DNA of 64,000 bases from Magnetococcus marinus MC-1 (GTDB lineage: Bacteria > Pseudomonadota > Magnetococcia > Magnetococcales > Magnetococcaceae): positions 3,811,001-3,875,000 of the forward strand of contig NC_008576.1 in the NCBI RefSeq assembly GCF_000014865.1, written 5' to 3'. Below, piece by piece: positions 8,676 through 16,522 of the stretch (its first letter is position 1; each line of letters opens with the position of its first letter). Made by a program: the position numbers and the translations under genes. A model generated the notes under the pieces. That model worked only from the letters and a program-made list of their open reading frames with translations, made no database searches and was not told the origin of the DNA.

Positions 8676-8704
8676 TTTATAGCCTTTTCTCATCAAATCG
8701 ACAA
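8676..8704 (-). promoter_or_regulatory. promoter of the WYL-nuclease operon
   Basis: On the minus strand: -35 TTGTCG, 17-bp spacer, -10 TATAAA. Start would fall near 8669, beside dyad operator 1. Confidence 0.6.
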
Positions 8705-8716
8705 CACGAATCATAA

Positions 8717-8733
8717 GCGACGCATTTTGTCGC
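8717..8733. promoter_or_regulatory. dyad operator 2 (overlaps rightward -35)
   Basis: Inverted repeat GCGAC-gcatttt-GTCGC, similar in half-site to operator 1, covering the -35 box of the rightward promoter. This would let one regulator control both divergent operons. Confidence 0.5.
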
Positions 8734-8755
8734 AGACAGGTGTTAAGTTTATAAG
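8727..8755 (+). promoter_or_regulatory. promoter of the small gene / Nmad2 / Nmad3 operon
   Basis: -35 TTGTCG, 17-bp spacer, -10 TATAAG, upstream of the GGAGAG-preceded start of the small gene. Confidence 0.5.
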
Positions 8756-9009
8756 CAACATGAAATTTCAAAAAGTTGGAGAGAGACATGATCGAAAAAT
8801 TTGAGCAACGGACCATCATCCAGTATATGCAAAACATCCTTAGCAAAGAGCTGTCGGCTCACGCATTCAAGGAACTTTGCGACTTCCTGGAGACCGGCAT
8901 GCCTTTCCTCGGCATTGAGGAGGATATCGACGAGATTCTTGAAACCATCGACGATTATCAGAATGCCATCCGAAAGAATTCCAGCGCACGAAAACTCTAC
9001 AGAGTCTTA

Positions 9010-10670
9010 CCTGGATCCGTGAGTTTATTTTTAGTTTGCGTCCTGCAACCGTATGGCAAAGCAGATAAATTTGTTATTATATGAACTGTTTTTTGATTCA
9101 CCCAGGGGGTGAGATGAAGCGGTTCAAATTGGAGCAATCGGAGCAGGAGATCTACACGGCGACCAGTGGTCTGGCACTGGCAGGCGCTTGTCTGGACCGC
9201 TATGTGAATTTGGACAAGGAATTGAAGAAAGCACAGCCGTTGCGACACGGTATCAGCCATGCTGACATTGCTCGCAGCTACCTGGGTTTGTTGTTGCAGG
9301 GCAAGAGCGACTTTGAGGCGATTGCACAGTTCAGAGAAAATCGATTTTTCATGGAGGCACTTGGTATAGCCCATGTGCCATCCATTGCGAGAATGCGCCA
9401 GCGGCTGGATGAAGGGGCTGAATCGTGGTTGTCTGTAATAGAGTGCTGCACAGTTGATTTTTTGGTCAACGCCGAAGTTCCCGTGACGTGCTTGGTGACC
9501 GGGCATGTGGCGCTGGATATGGATGTGTTTCCTATGGACAACTCCAGCACGAAGAAAGCGGGGGTTTCCCGCACCTACAAGGGACATGACGGATTCGCGC
9601 CCATTGGGGCCTACCTCGGGGAAGAGGGCTGGTGTGTTGGGATGGAGTTTCGTGAGGGCAAACAGCACAGCCAGAAGGGATTTATTTCCTTTTTGACGCG
9701 TGTGTTGCCCCAAGCCCGCCGCTTGAGCGCCAGTCACCGTTTACTGGTCCGCCTGGATAGCGGGCACGATGCGCTGGAAACGCGTGTGGCGTTGGTAAAC
9801 GAGGATACCGATTATATTCTCAAATGGAATCCCCGAACCGCTGATATGACACCCTGGCTGGCCATGGCGGAAGAGGAAGAGTGCTGGGTTGAAACACGTC
9901 CTGGAAAGTTTGTTTCCCGGTTCAGCGTCATTGAGGAGCAAAGCTACGAGGGCCAAAGCTATCAGTTCCGGCGCGTGATGCAGGTGACTGAACGCCGAAT
10001 TGATCGTCACGGACAAGGCTTGCTGGTTCCCGATGTGGAAGTTGAGGGCTGGTGGACATCGCTGGACTTGGTGGAAGAGGATGTCATTGCCCTTTACAAG
10101 GCACACGGGACATCAGAGCAATTTCACAGCGAGTTCAAGACAGACCTGGATTTGGAGCGGCTTCCGTCGGGCAAGTTTGCCACCAACGCCCTGGTTATGG
10201 GAATGGCGGCATTTGCCTACAATATCCTGCGGTGGATCGGACTTTTGGGTCTGATGGGCAAAGATGGGCCAGTGCGGCACCCAGCTAAGCGTCGGCGTTT
10301 GAAGACGGTTATCCAAGAGATGATCTATCTGGCCGCTCGCTTGGTCAGAAGCGGAAGGCGGCTACGATTGCGCTTTGGACTGAATTGCCCTGCATTCGAC
10401 GCATTCGAACGGGTGTATGAGCGATTTGCTCCTGGAAAGCTGTTGGTTGGATGATCACAGAGCACAGAAATGGCGGCGTGAATGCACGCTAATCCGGGTA
10501 TTTGCGCCTTGATATTGAAAAATGGGGGCGTTCGGGGTAAACTGAGACAGCATCTGGCCACATATTGCCGGGAAACAGTGGTCTGACCATATTCTGAGGG
10601 CAAAAACAGGGGTTGATGTGTTGGGAGAAGCGTTCGGTCAACACGCCCCAAAGAAAGTCACCGATTCAGG
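9010..10670 (+). mobile_element. IS1380-family insertion sequence
   Basis: One transposase gene lies between imperfect terminal inverted repeats: CCTGGATCCGTGAGTTT at the left, and at the right the reverse complement CCTGAATCGGTGACTTT (about 14 of 17 identical). TCTTA occurs directly before the left end (9005-9009) and again at 10676-10680, five bases beyond the right repeat; the intervening GTACA may belong to the element. Taking TCTTA as the target duplication restores the frame of the interrupted gene. About 200 bp lie between the transposase stop and the right end, without a gene. Confidence 0.8.
9114..10454 (+). CDS. IS1380-family transposase
   Basis: 446 residues from an ATG with AGGGGGTGAG directly upstream. 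It is a DDE-type transposase with a long insertion. The first Asp lies in the DMDVFPMDNS strand, the second in VRLDSGHD, and the Glu in QFHSEFKTDLDLERLPSG, a segment typical of IS1380 / transposase DDE group 1 (PF13701). Length and order match an intact IS1380 transposase and there is no frameshift, so the element may still be active. It catalyses cut-and-paste movement of its own element. Codon use is more GC-rich than in the AT-rich Nmad genes downstream, fitting separate arrival. Confidence 0.9.
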   Translation: MKRFKLEQSEQEIYTATSGLALAGACLDRYVNLDKELKKAQPLRHGISHADIARSYLGLLLQGKSDFEAIAQFRENRFFMEALGIAHVPSIARMRQRLDEGAESWLSVIECCTVDFLVNAEVPVTCLVTGHVALDMDVFPMDNSSTKKAGVSRTYKGHDGFAPIGAYLGEEGWCVGMEFREGKQHSQKGFISFLTRVLPQARRLSASHRLLVRLDSGHDALETRVALVNEDTDYILKWNPRTADMTPWLAMAEEEECWVETRPGKFVSRFSVIEEQSYEGQSYQFRRVMQVTERRIDRHGQGLLVPDVEVEGWWTSLDLVEEDVIALYKAHGTSEQFHSEFKTDLDLERLPSGKFATNALVMGMAAFAYNILRWIGLLGLMGKDGPVRHPAKRRRLKTVIQEMIYLAARLVRSGRRLRLRFGLNCPAFDAFERVYERFAPGKLLVG

Positions 10671-10727
10671 GTACATCTTAATCGGAATATTTTTGGTAAC
10701 AACAAGCACATAATCAAGGATCAGCAG

Positions 10728-11396
10728 ATGCGACTATTTTCTTATAACATGACCCATGACTCTGGTTTTGCCCCCAATCCTTTTCATGGAACATTGACAT
10801 TAGCCACTTGTAAACCGGGTATTCGTAGAACCAAACAAGTTGGAGACTGGATCGCAGGATTTTCATCAATTGCTCTCAGTCGCAATGCCAAAAAATTCGG
10901 GGTTACAATAGACATTGACGCATTACTCTACCTTGGACAAGTCAGTGAAATAAAACCACTTGGAGAGTATTTCATTGATCCTATGTTTAGACTAAAAATT
11001 CCACCACAACAATTGACTGATGATCAGATTCAGAATGTTGGAGATAATATCTACAAGCAGATTGGCCTTTCACCCGTGAGAAAGCCAAAATTTGAACAGG
11101 TAAGCACTCTTCAACATGGAACAGGGGATCTTGAACATGATACAAATGGAGTTAATGCACTAATTTTTAGGAATTTTTACTATTTAGGGGCGAAAGGTAT
11201 TCCCATACCTAAAGACATACAGATCCAGATCTCACGTCCATCAGGTCCATCACCGTATGGATATAAAACTGAAAAAAGTGAATCAATTTTACGCCTTATC
11301 GATTGGCTTGACAGTACTTTTGGCGAAGGAAGAACTGGTTATCCCTGTATGTGGAGCAAAGAACCTGGTTCCAGCTGTGGAGGATGTTCATCATGA
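10728..11396 (+). CDS. Nmad2-family protein (nucleotide modification-associated domain 2)
   Basis: 222 residues; AAGGA about 9 nt before the ATG. The N-terminus carries the family hallmark pattern (SYNMTHDSGFAPNPF, LTLATCKPGIRR, VGDWIAGFSS), later GDNIY and an ALIFRNFYYLGAKG segment. Cysteines C28, C209, C217 and C220 are present. Nmad domains were defined by comparative genomics as partners of enzymes that modify bases in DNA, and their chemistry is not established. The gene is AT-rich (clearly below its neighbours), which suggests transfer. Its stop overlaps the next start (ATGA), so it is co-translated with Nmad3. It may sense, read or help process modified nucleotides (inference). Confidence 0.75.
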   Translation: MRLFSYNMTHDSGFAPNPFHGTLTLATCKPGIRRTKQVGDWIAGFSSIALSRNAKKFGVTIDIDALLYLGQVSEIKPLGEYFIDPMFRLKIPPQQLTDDQIQNVGDNIYKQIGLSPVRKPKFEQVSTLQHGTGDLEHDTNGVNALIFRNFYYLGAKGIPIPKDIQIQISRPSGPSPYGYKTEKSESILRLIDWLDSTFGEGRTGYPCMWSKEPGSSCGGCSS

Positions 11397-12241
11397 AGAA
11401 GATCGTTTTTAGCAGAAAGGGATTTGACAGCAGTGCAGGAGGATTTCCAAGCATTATATTTCCTGATGGATCTCTCTTTTCCATTCCAATCCCAAGCAAC
11501 AGAGATAAATATACATACAGTGATCTTGAGTATAGCTACGAAGGAGATGAAATCCAAAAAATTCTCGCAGATATCACAAACGGTATGTACTGCAAGCATA
11601 GTGTAGAGGAGCTTTCGCAATCGTCTTATCCTCAATATTGTCATCATGATCCATACTTTTTCCGAGAGGAGTCCTATTCTGGTTTAACATTAGGACAGGT
11701 AGGATCTGCAGAGGGCCATTTGCGGAATCAAGGTATATCGGAAGATGATATCTTTCTTTTCTATGGTTGGTTTAAACAAATCAAAAAAAATGGTGATCTG
11801 TGGTCATTTGATTCAACAGCTAAAGATTTACATTTGGTGTGGAGTCAAATAACTGTTGGAAAAGTCATTCAATTAGATAGCCAGCAAGATCAAGAGGCTG
11901 CACTACAGGAACATCCTTTCTTAATCAATCATCCTCATGTAGGAAAACAAGATGGTGGAAAAAATAGAATTTACCTATCAAAATCATCAGAACTATTTGA
12001 TTTCCACACTCAACGCTGCCTAACTGATACCGAAAAATACAAAGGCCGCTCAACCTGGAGACTACCACGATATTTCAACCAGCCAGAGGCCTTCAGCTAT
12101 TTAAATAATTTCTCAATTGATGGGCATGATGTCATTATTTCCTACCAAGGTTACGGACAAGAATTTGTACTGAATCTTGATAAGGTAAAAACAAACGAGG
12201 AAAGAGAGCATATCAAAAAACATATAAGCCTGATGCTTTGA
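11393..12241 (+). CDS. Nmad3-family protein (nucleotide modification-associated domain 3)
   Basis: 282 residues; the ATG sits in an ATGA overlap with Nmad2 and GGAGGA lies upstream. Family landmarks by eye: SRKGFDSSAGGFPS at the N-terminus, DGSLFSIPIP, the FLFYGWFKQI segment, LHLVWSQITVG, NHPHVGK, RSTWRLPRYF and a final GQEFVLN. All are recurrent in Nmad3-like proteins that sit beside Nmad2 or restriction/modification genes. No catalytic mechanism is known to me; the conserved polar segments suggest an enzyme or nucleotide-binding protein rather than a DNA-binding one. AT-rich like Nmad2. It is the last gene of the rightward operon; no clear terminator follows. Confidence 0.75.
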   Translation: MKKIVFSRKGFDSSAGGFPSIIFPDGSLFSIPIPSNRDKYTYSDLEYSYEGDEIQKILADITNGMYCKHSVEELSQSSYPQYCHHDPYFFREESYSGLTLGQVGSAEGHLRNQGISEDDIFLFYGWFKQIKKNGDLWSFDSTAKDLHLVWSQITVGKVIQLDSQQDQEAALQEHPFLINHPHVGKQDGGKNRIYLSKSSELFDFHTQRCLTDTEKYKGRSTWRLPRYFNQPEAFSYLNNFSIDGHDVIISYQGYGQEFVLNLDKVKTNEEREHIKKHISLML

Positions 12242-12515
12242 TAGTTGTGGATTTCATATGGTTTTTATTCCCTTTCCGTCCCCAGAGGTCTCTTGAAAAC
12301 AACCCCATAACAAAAAGCCACAGAATCAAAAGCTGTGTACTCCATTGAATTCGTTCATGGTACACAGCCATTGTACTTTTTTACACGGTACACAGCTTTT
12401 GGAGAATATGGCGGAGAACAGAGAATAACGGGCCTTCCTGGAGGCCAAAGGAGAGGAGTTTCAACGATCGGACATCCGCTGTAACCGTTGGATTTATTGG
12501 CCTTTCCCACATAGC
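12242..12515. other. intergenic with an inverted repeat
   Basis: AAAAGCTGTGTAC (12328-12340) and its exact inverse GTACACAGCTTTT (12388-12400) flank a partial third copy, GGTACACAGC (12359-12368). It is not followed by a T-run, so it is more like a binding or recombination site than a terminator. No gene recognised. Confidence 0.5.
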
Positions 12516-12549
12516 AAAAAACCCCGCATCCGTTAGGACGCGGGGTTTT
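12516..12549 (-). terminator. terminator of tRNA-Lys
   Basis: Stem ACCCCGC / GCGGGGT with A-run on one side and T-run on the other (AAAACCCCGC...GCGGGGTTTTTT on the minus strand), 12 bases past the tRNA 3' end. Confidence 0.85.
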
Positions 12550-12560
12550 CCGTAATCTAA

Positions 12561-12636
12561 TGGTGAGGTGTGCAGGAGTCGAACCTGCGACCCAGTGATT
12601 AAAAGTCACTTGCTCTACCAACTGAGCTAACACCCC
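12561..12636 (-). tRNA. tRNA-Lys (anticodon UUU)
   Basis: 76-nt cloverleaf on the minus strand. The acceptor stem GGGGTGT pairs with ACACCTC (with wobble). The D-loop reads AGCTCAGTTGGTAGAGC, the anticodon loop CTTTTAA is inside GTGA/TCAC, the T-arm is GCAGGTTCGACTCCTGC, and CCA is encoded. The 3' end faces the accessory island, a common integration arrangement, but no duplicate of the tRNA 3' end was seen in the island. Confidence 0.97.
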
Positions 12637-13256
12637 TTAGCAACCCGTAGGCTTTACGACCCTGCCTCCGAGGTCCTGAAATTTAACAAAACCATGCCCG
12701 CTTTCCAAGAAAAAAATTCACAGAATGGACATTTTTCCGTCAGACAATCCCAACAAACACGACAACACCCTAAAATACAAAATAAATTTTACCACCACCA
12801 ACCCCTGTATACACTCCGCAACCAATACGATATGGCACCCCATAGACCACAAACCACCCCAAACCCCATAACCGCCCTTACAACCCGTCACACACACCAA
12901 CCCTAGTAAGGACACCTACCCGTACTCAAAACCCCCTTCACAGCGCCCCTGTACCCTCTCTAAGCCCCATTTCCTGCCCCCACCCTAACAAACACCCGCG
13001 ATGGCCACCCAAGCATGCCCTTGCCATGCCCGTGCTTGACACCCACACCAGCCCGCTCACCCACACCAGCCCGCTCACCCACACCAGCCCGCTCACCACA
13101 ACCGCGCTCATCGTGCAGAAGCCAGCCCCCACCCTGACAAACCCGCGATGGCCACCCAAGCATGTCCGTGCCATGCCCGTGCTTGATACCCACACCAGCC
13201 CGCTCACGGCAAATCCACAGCCAGCACGGCCACCCATCCCTGCGGCACTCTGTGGC
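12637..13256. repeat. C-rich, gene-free region with direct and tandem repeats
   Basis: The plus strand is strikingly poor in G and rich in CCC/CAC runs. An 85-bp block (12976-13060) is repeated imperfectly at 13125-13207. Inside the first copy, the 18-mer CCACACCAGCCCGCTCAC stands three times in tandem (13043-13096). Open frames across it exist only because of the skew and give low-complexity products, so I call no gene. It lies directly downstream of iscX. Confidence 0.7.
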
Positions 13257-13451
13257 TCAATCCCGCTCGTCGATCCACATCATCTGAATCGCTTCCAAAA
13301 TCTTCTCATTACAACGCTCTTGCTCGTCCTCAAAACCCGGCAACGCCATTACCCACTCCTGAAGATCGGTAAAACGTACCGTCAGCGGATCAACATCCGG
13401 CTTGCTCTCAACCAACTCTATGGCAATATCCCGCACATCCGTCCACTTCAT
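13257..13451 (-). CDS. iscX: IscX, Fe-S assembly accessory protein
   Basis: 64 residues, the usual size. The start ATG (GTGATG; the upstream GTG is less likely) gives MKWTDVRDIAIELVE, followed by PDVDPLTVRFTDL, GFEDEQERCNEKILEAI and a final WIDE. These are the signature of the IscX/YfhJ family. IscX binds the cysteine desulfurase IscS and iron and tunes cluster assembly according to iron level. It is the last gene of the isc operon, 9 bases after ferredoxin, matching the classical gamma/alphaproteobacterial order hscA-fdx-iscX. Confidence 0.92.
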   Translation of the reverse strand: MKWTDVRDIAIELVESKPDVDPLTVRFTDLQEWVMALPGFEDEQERCNEKILEAIQMMWIDERD

Positions 13452-13460
13452 CACCGCCCC

Positions 13461-13793
13461 CTATTTCTTGACCTCAACCTTAAAATTAAGACTGTACTCC
13501 GGAATGGTCACCACCAAACCATCCAACGCTTCCGTCATCACGATCTGACACCCCAAACGACTGTGCGGCGTCAAACCAAACGCCTTGTCCAAAATATCAT
13601 CCTCATCCTCCGTCGCCTCCTCCAACTTATCAAACCACGCCTCATCCACTATCACATGGCAGGTCGAACAGGCCAACGAACCCTCACAGGCACACTCTAA
13701 CGGAATATGGTGCTCATGCGCGACATCCATTAACGACTGCCCCGACTCAACATCCACAGTCTCATTGATCGGTAAAAATGTAACCTTGGGCAT
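13461..13793 (-). CDS. fdx: ISC-type [2Fe-2S] ferredoxin
   Basis: 110 residues from an ATG preceded by GGAG; a longer frame upstream is rejected. The ligands are visible as C36-x5-C42-x2-C45 (ECACEGSLACSTCHV) and C82 (RLGCQIV), the adrenodoxin-like pattern of Fdx. It supplies electrons for reductive steps of cluster assembly on IscU and binds IscS. The gene lies between hscA and iscX in one operon. Confidence 0.93.
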   Translation of the reverse strand: MPKVTFLPINETVDVESGQSLMDVAHEHHIPLECACEGSLACSTCHVIVDEAWFDKLEEATEDEDDILDKAFGLTPHSRLGCQIVMTEALDGLVVTIPEYSLNFKVEVKK

Positions 13794-13853
13794 CGCCCCT
13801 CTCCTTAACCTATCCATTAAAGATCCAACAGAACCCCAAGCATCAAGCAAACC

Positions 13854-15731
13854 CTACCGCTCAAAGGTATCCAGACTCTGCCCCGTCATCACCTGACGCA
13901 CCCCACGATCCATGCGCCGCTGGGCAAAAAAGGTGGTCGCCTTGTCCAATGCCTCAATGCCCTGATTGATGGCCGTCGCATCAGTGCCCGCCGCAACGCC
14001 CACCAACTGCTCCACCGCCGCCTTAATGCCCTGCACCTCCGCCTCGCTAAGCAGATCCACATCCTTAGCCAACGCCGCATCCAGCGCATTCAAGACCCGA
14101 TCAACCTCAACCCGCGCCTCACTCAACCGACGCGCCTCCATATCCGCCTCACCATGGCTCAGCGCGTCCCGTAGCATGCCCTCAATCTCAGCATCCGACA
14201 AACCATAAGCCGGCTTGACCTCCACCGTCTGCTTAACCCCAGTGGTCATCTCCTCCGCCGATACCGTCAGCAGCCCATCCGCATCCACCTGATAGGTCAC
14301 CCGAATACGCGCCGCCCCCGCCACCATGGGTGGAATACCCCGCAACTCAAAACGGGCCAAGCTGCGGTTCTCTGCCGCCATCTCCCGCTCACCCTGCACA
14401 ACCTGAATCACCATCGCCGTCTGATTGTCCTTAAACGTGGTAAACTCCTGGGCGCGCGCCGTGGGCGTGGGGCTGTTGCGGGGAATAATCTTCTCCATCA
14501 ACCCCCCCATGGTCTCCACCCCCAGCGACAGCGGCGTCACATCCAACAACAGCAAATCTTCACCGCGTCGGTTGCCCGCCAACAGATCCGCCTGCAAAGC
14601 CGCCCCCAACGCCACCACCTTATCGGGATCCAGATCACTCAAAGGCTCCCGCTGAAACAGCTCCGCCACATAGGCACGCACCTTGGGCACCCGGGTCGAA
14701 CCCCCCACCAATACGACCCCCTGCAACGCCCCCGGCTTCACCCCGGCATCCTTTAAAGCCCGCCGACAGGGCAGACCCGTACGCTTAACCAGCGCATCAA
14801 TCGCCCCCTCAAACTCAGCCTTGCTCAGTGTGCGCCCATAGTCACCGATCACCACCTCAACCTGCTCAGCATCGGTAAGCGCCTCCTTGGCCAGCCGCGC
14901 ACTGCGCATCACCTGCTGCTGCTGCTCGGCACTGGGCTGCTCAACCCCCATCTCCCGCAAAAACAGATCCCCCAAAGCGTGATCAAAATCATCCCCACCC
15001 AACGCCGAATCACCTCCGGTGGACATCACCTGAAACACCCCCTTGCTCAACTTTAAAATGGAGATATCAAAGGTACCACCCCCCAGATCATATACCGCAT
15101 ACATGCCCTCTTTGCCCGCCTCTAACCCATAGGCTAAGGCCGCAGCGGTGGGCTCATTAACCAAGCGCATCACCTCCAACCCCGCCAAGCGCCCCGCATC
15201 CTTGGTTGCCTGGCGCTGGGCATCATCAAAATAGGCGGGCACGGTAATCACCGCACCATACAACGCACCCCCCAGAGCCTGCTCAGCCTGGGCTTTTAAA
15301 TAACTTAAAATTTCTGCGGAGACCTCAACCGGTGATACCTTACCCACCCCCGTATCCATACGCACCATGCCCCCTTCACCCGCTTCCAACCGGTAAGGGG
15401 TGCGCTTGCCCTCGCCCTGCACATCCTCTAAACCACGCCCCATAAAACGCTTGGCTGAAATCACCGTCGCGTGGGGATGGCTCACCGCCAGCTCCCGCGC
15501 GGCATGGCCCACCAACACACCACCATCGGCCCCATAATGCACCACCGATGGAATGGCAAACCCACCCTCGGGCAGGGGAATACAACCCGGCTTATTCTCC
15601 TGATCTATTGCCGCCACCAGCGAATAGGTGGTCCCCAAATCAATCCCCACCACCCGCCGCATATCCTCGGGGCGTGCCTCGTGGGGTTTGGCCGACTGCC
15701 CAGGTTCTGCAATATCCAGTAGAACAACCAT
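13854..15731 (-). CDS. hscA: HscA, Hsp70-type chaperone for Fe-S transfer
   Basis: 625 residues, the usual HscA length. The start is supported by alignment of the N-terminal [15 protein letters not shown] with HscA proteins before the nucleotide-binding motif [11 protein letters not shown]. Further Hsp70 marks: [26 protein letters not shown], and [17 protein letters not shown] at the start of the substrate-binding domain. HscA uses ATP to drive release of the cluster from IscU (LPPVK motif) to acceptor proteins, with HscB as co-chaperone. Gap of 60 bases to fdx and 85 to hscB, within the operon. Confidence 0.95.
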   Translation of the reverse strand: MVVLLDIAEPGQSAKPHEARPEDMRRVVGIDLGTTYSLVAAIDQENKPGCIPLPEGGFAIPSVVHYGADGGVLVGHAARELAVSHPHATVISAKRFMGRGLEDVQGEGKRTPYRLEAGEGGMVRMDTGVGKVSPVEVSAEILSYLKAQAEQALGGALYGAVITVPAYFDDAQRQATKDAGRLAGLEVMRLVNEPTAAALAYGLEAGKEGMYAVYDLGGGTFDISILKLSKGVFQVMSTGGDSALGGDDFDHALGDLFLREMGVEQPSAEQQQQVMRSARLAKEALTDAEQVEVVIGDYGRTLSKAEFEGAIDALVKRTGLPCRRALKDAGVKPGALQGVVLVGGSTRVPKVRAYVAELFQREPLSDLDPDKVVALGAALQADLLAGNRRGEDLLLLDVTPLSLGVETMGGLMEKIIPRNSPTPTARAQEFTTFKDNQTAMVIQVVQGEREMAAENRSLARFELRGIPPMVAGAARIRVTYQVDADGLLTVSAEEMTTGVKQTVEVKPAYGLSDAEIEGMLRDALSHGEADMEARRLSEARVEVDRVLNALDAALAKDVDLLSEAEVQGIKAAVEQLVGVAAGTDATAINQGIEALDKATTFFAQRRMDRGVRQVMTGQSLDTFER

Positions 15732-15816
15732 GTCGATCCCTACTCTTTCCTGACGCTTCGCGCACTACAGCACGGCGCAAAATTGATAGATCTCTATCTT
15801 GAATGGAGCTCAAACC

Positions 15817-16440
15817 CTAAAACAGCCGCTCCTCAAAGCGGTCCACCTCTTCCAAAAACTTGGTGTGATAACGCAGCCGGTCAATATGCCGGGCCAATAC
15901 CACCCACCACTCTGGGTCCCCGTCCTGCTTGGCAAAACCGCTGCTCAGGGCGGCAATCTCCTCCTCCGCCAGTGCCGTCACCTCATGCTTGAGCGCTTCC
16001 AGCTTATCCCAAACCGTTTCGCTCTCGGCATCCAGCTCTTCCAACCGTTCCCGCAGCTCCATCACCTCCATCAAAAACATGGGGTCTTGCCCCCCACCGC
16101 TGGCGTGACTGGCTGTTCCCCCAAGCTGCTCTAACAGATAGATGGCCCGCTGCAAGGGAGCGCTTAAAATCTGCTTAGCCTCGTTCAAACGGGTAGCATA
16201 CTCCATGGCATAACGACGGGCGGTATCGGCCTGGGTGGCGAATTTATCGGGGTGAAACTGCTGCTGAAGCCGCAGACAAGCGGCCTCTAACGCCTGCGGA
16301 TCCACCCCATACGAGGGTGGCAGCCCTAAAAACTCAAACAGGCTTTGATCGCGCTGCGGTGGCTGAATGGCCCCACAGGTGGGACAAAAAGCCGAGGCTT
16401 CAACCGGCCCCTTGCAGGACCAACAGGCATGCAGTGACAT
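15817..16440 (-). CDS. hscB: HscB, J-domain co-chaperone with N-terminal zinc finger
   Basis: 207 residues; ATG with AAGGGGTG upstream. The J-domain HPD motif is at residues 63-65 (QQFHPDKF), followed by the C-terminal HscB helical bundle that docks IscU. Unlike the E. coli protein, it begins with a tetracysteine element C6-x2-C9-x9-C19-x2-C22 (CWSCKGPVEASAFCPTC), a probable zinc-binding finger like that of mitochondrial HSC20. HscB brings IscU to HscA and stimulates its ATPase. A hairpin with a T-run lies between iscA and this gene. Confidence 0.9.
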   Translation of the reverse strand: MSLHACWSCKGPVEASAFCPTCGAIQPPQRDQSLFEFLGLPPSYGVDPQALEAACLRLQQQFHPDKFATQADTARRYAMEYATRLNEAKQILSAPLQRAIYLLEQLGGTASHASGGGQDPMFLMEVMELRERLEELDAESETVWDKLEALKHEVTALAEEEIAALSSGFAKQDGDPEWWVVLARHIDRLRYHTKFLEEVDRFEERLF

Positions 16441-16468
16441 GAACCACCCCTTTGTGACAACACCCACG

Positions 16469-16502
16469 AAAAAGGGGTGCGAAGCGCAACCTCACACCCC
16501 TT
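16469..16502 (-). terminator. possible internal terminator/attenuator between iscA and hscB
   Basis: On the minus strand AAGGGGTG pairs with CACCCCTT across a 15-nt loop, followed by TTTTT. This could lower transcription of the chaperone half of the operon relative to iscSUA. Confidence 0.5.
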
Positions 16503-16522
16503 ACGCTTACCCGTTACACCGC

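Larger units (their letters stand above)
8788..10713 (+). pseudogene. small helical protein gene split by an IS1380-family element
   Basis: The reading frame starts after a GGAGAG site and runs 74 codons (acidic, helical: GIEEDIDEILETIDDY) to 9009, where the insertion sequence begins. Joining 9009 to 10681 restores an open frame for 10 more codons, ending TTST at a TAA at 10713, 14 bases before the next gene. The uninterrupted product would be 84 residues. In the present form the frame continues 24 codons into the element, to 9084, so only the C-terminal tail is replaced; it may still be made. Family not recognised. As first gene of the Nmad operon it may be a regulator, antitoxin-like or structural partner (inference from position only). 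Confidence 0.6.

Noticed and set aside
12561-12636. tRNA-Lys as proven island attachment site
   Set aside because: The orientation fits, but no copy of the tRNA 3' end is visible elsewhere in the island and no integrase gene is present; kept only as a possibility.
12694-13237. Several frames over the C-rich repeats
   Set aside because: Open only because of base skew; products consist of repeated low-complexity units and lack ribosome-binding sites.
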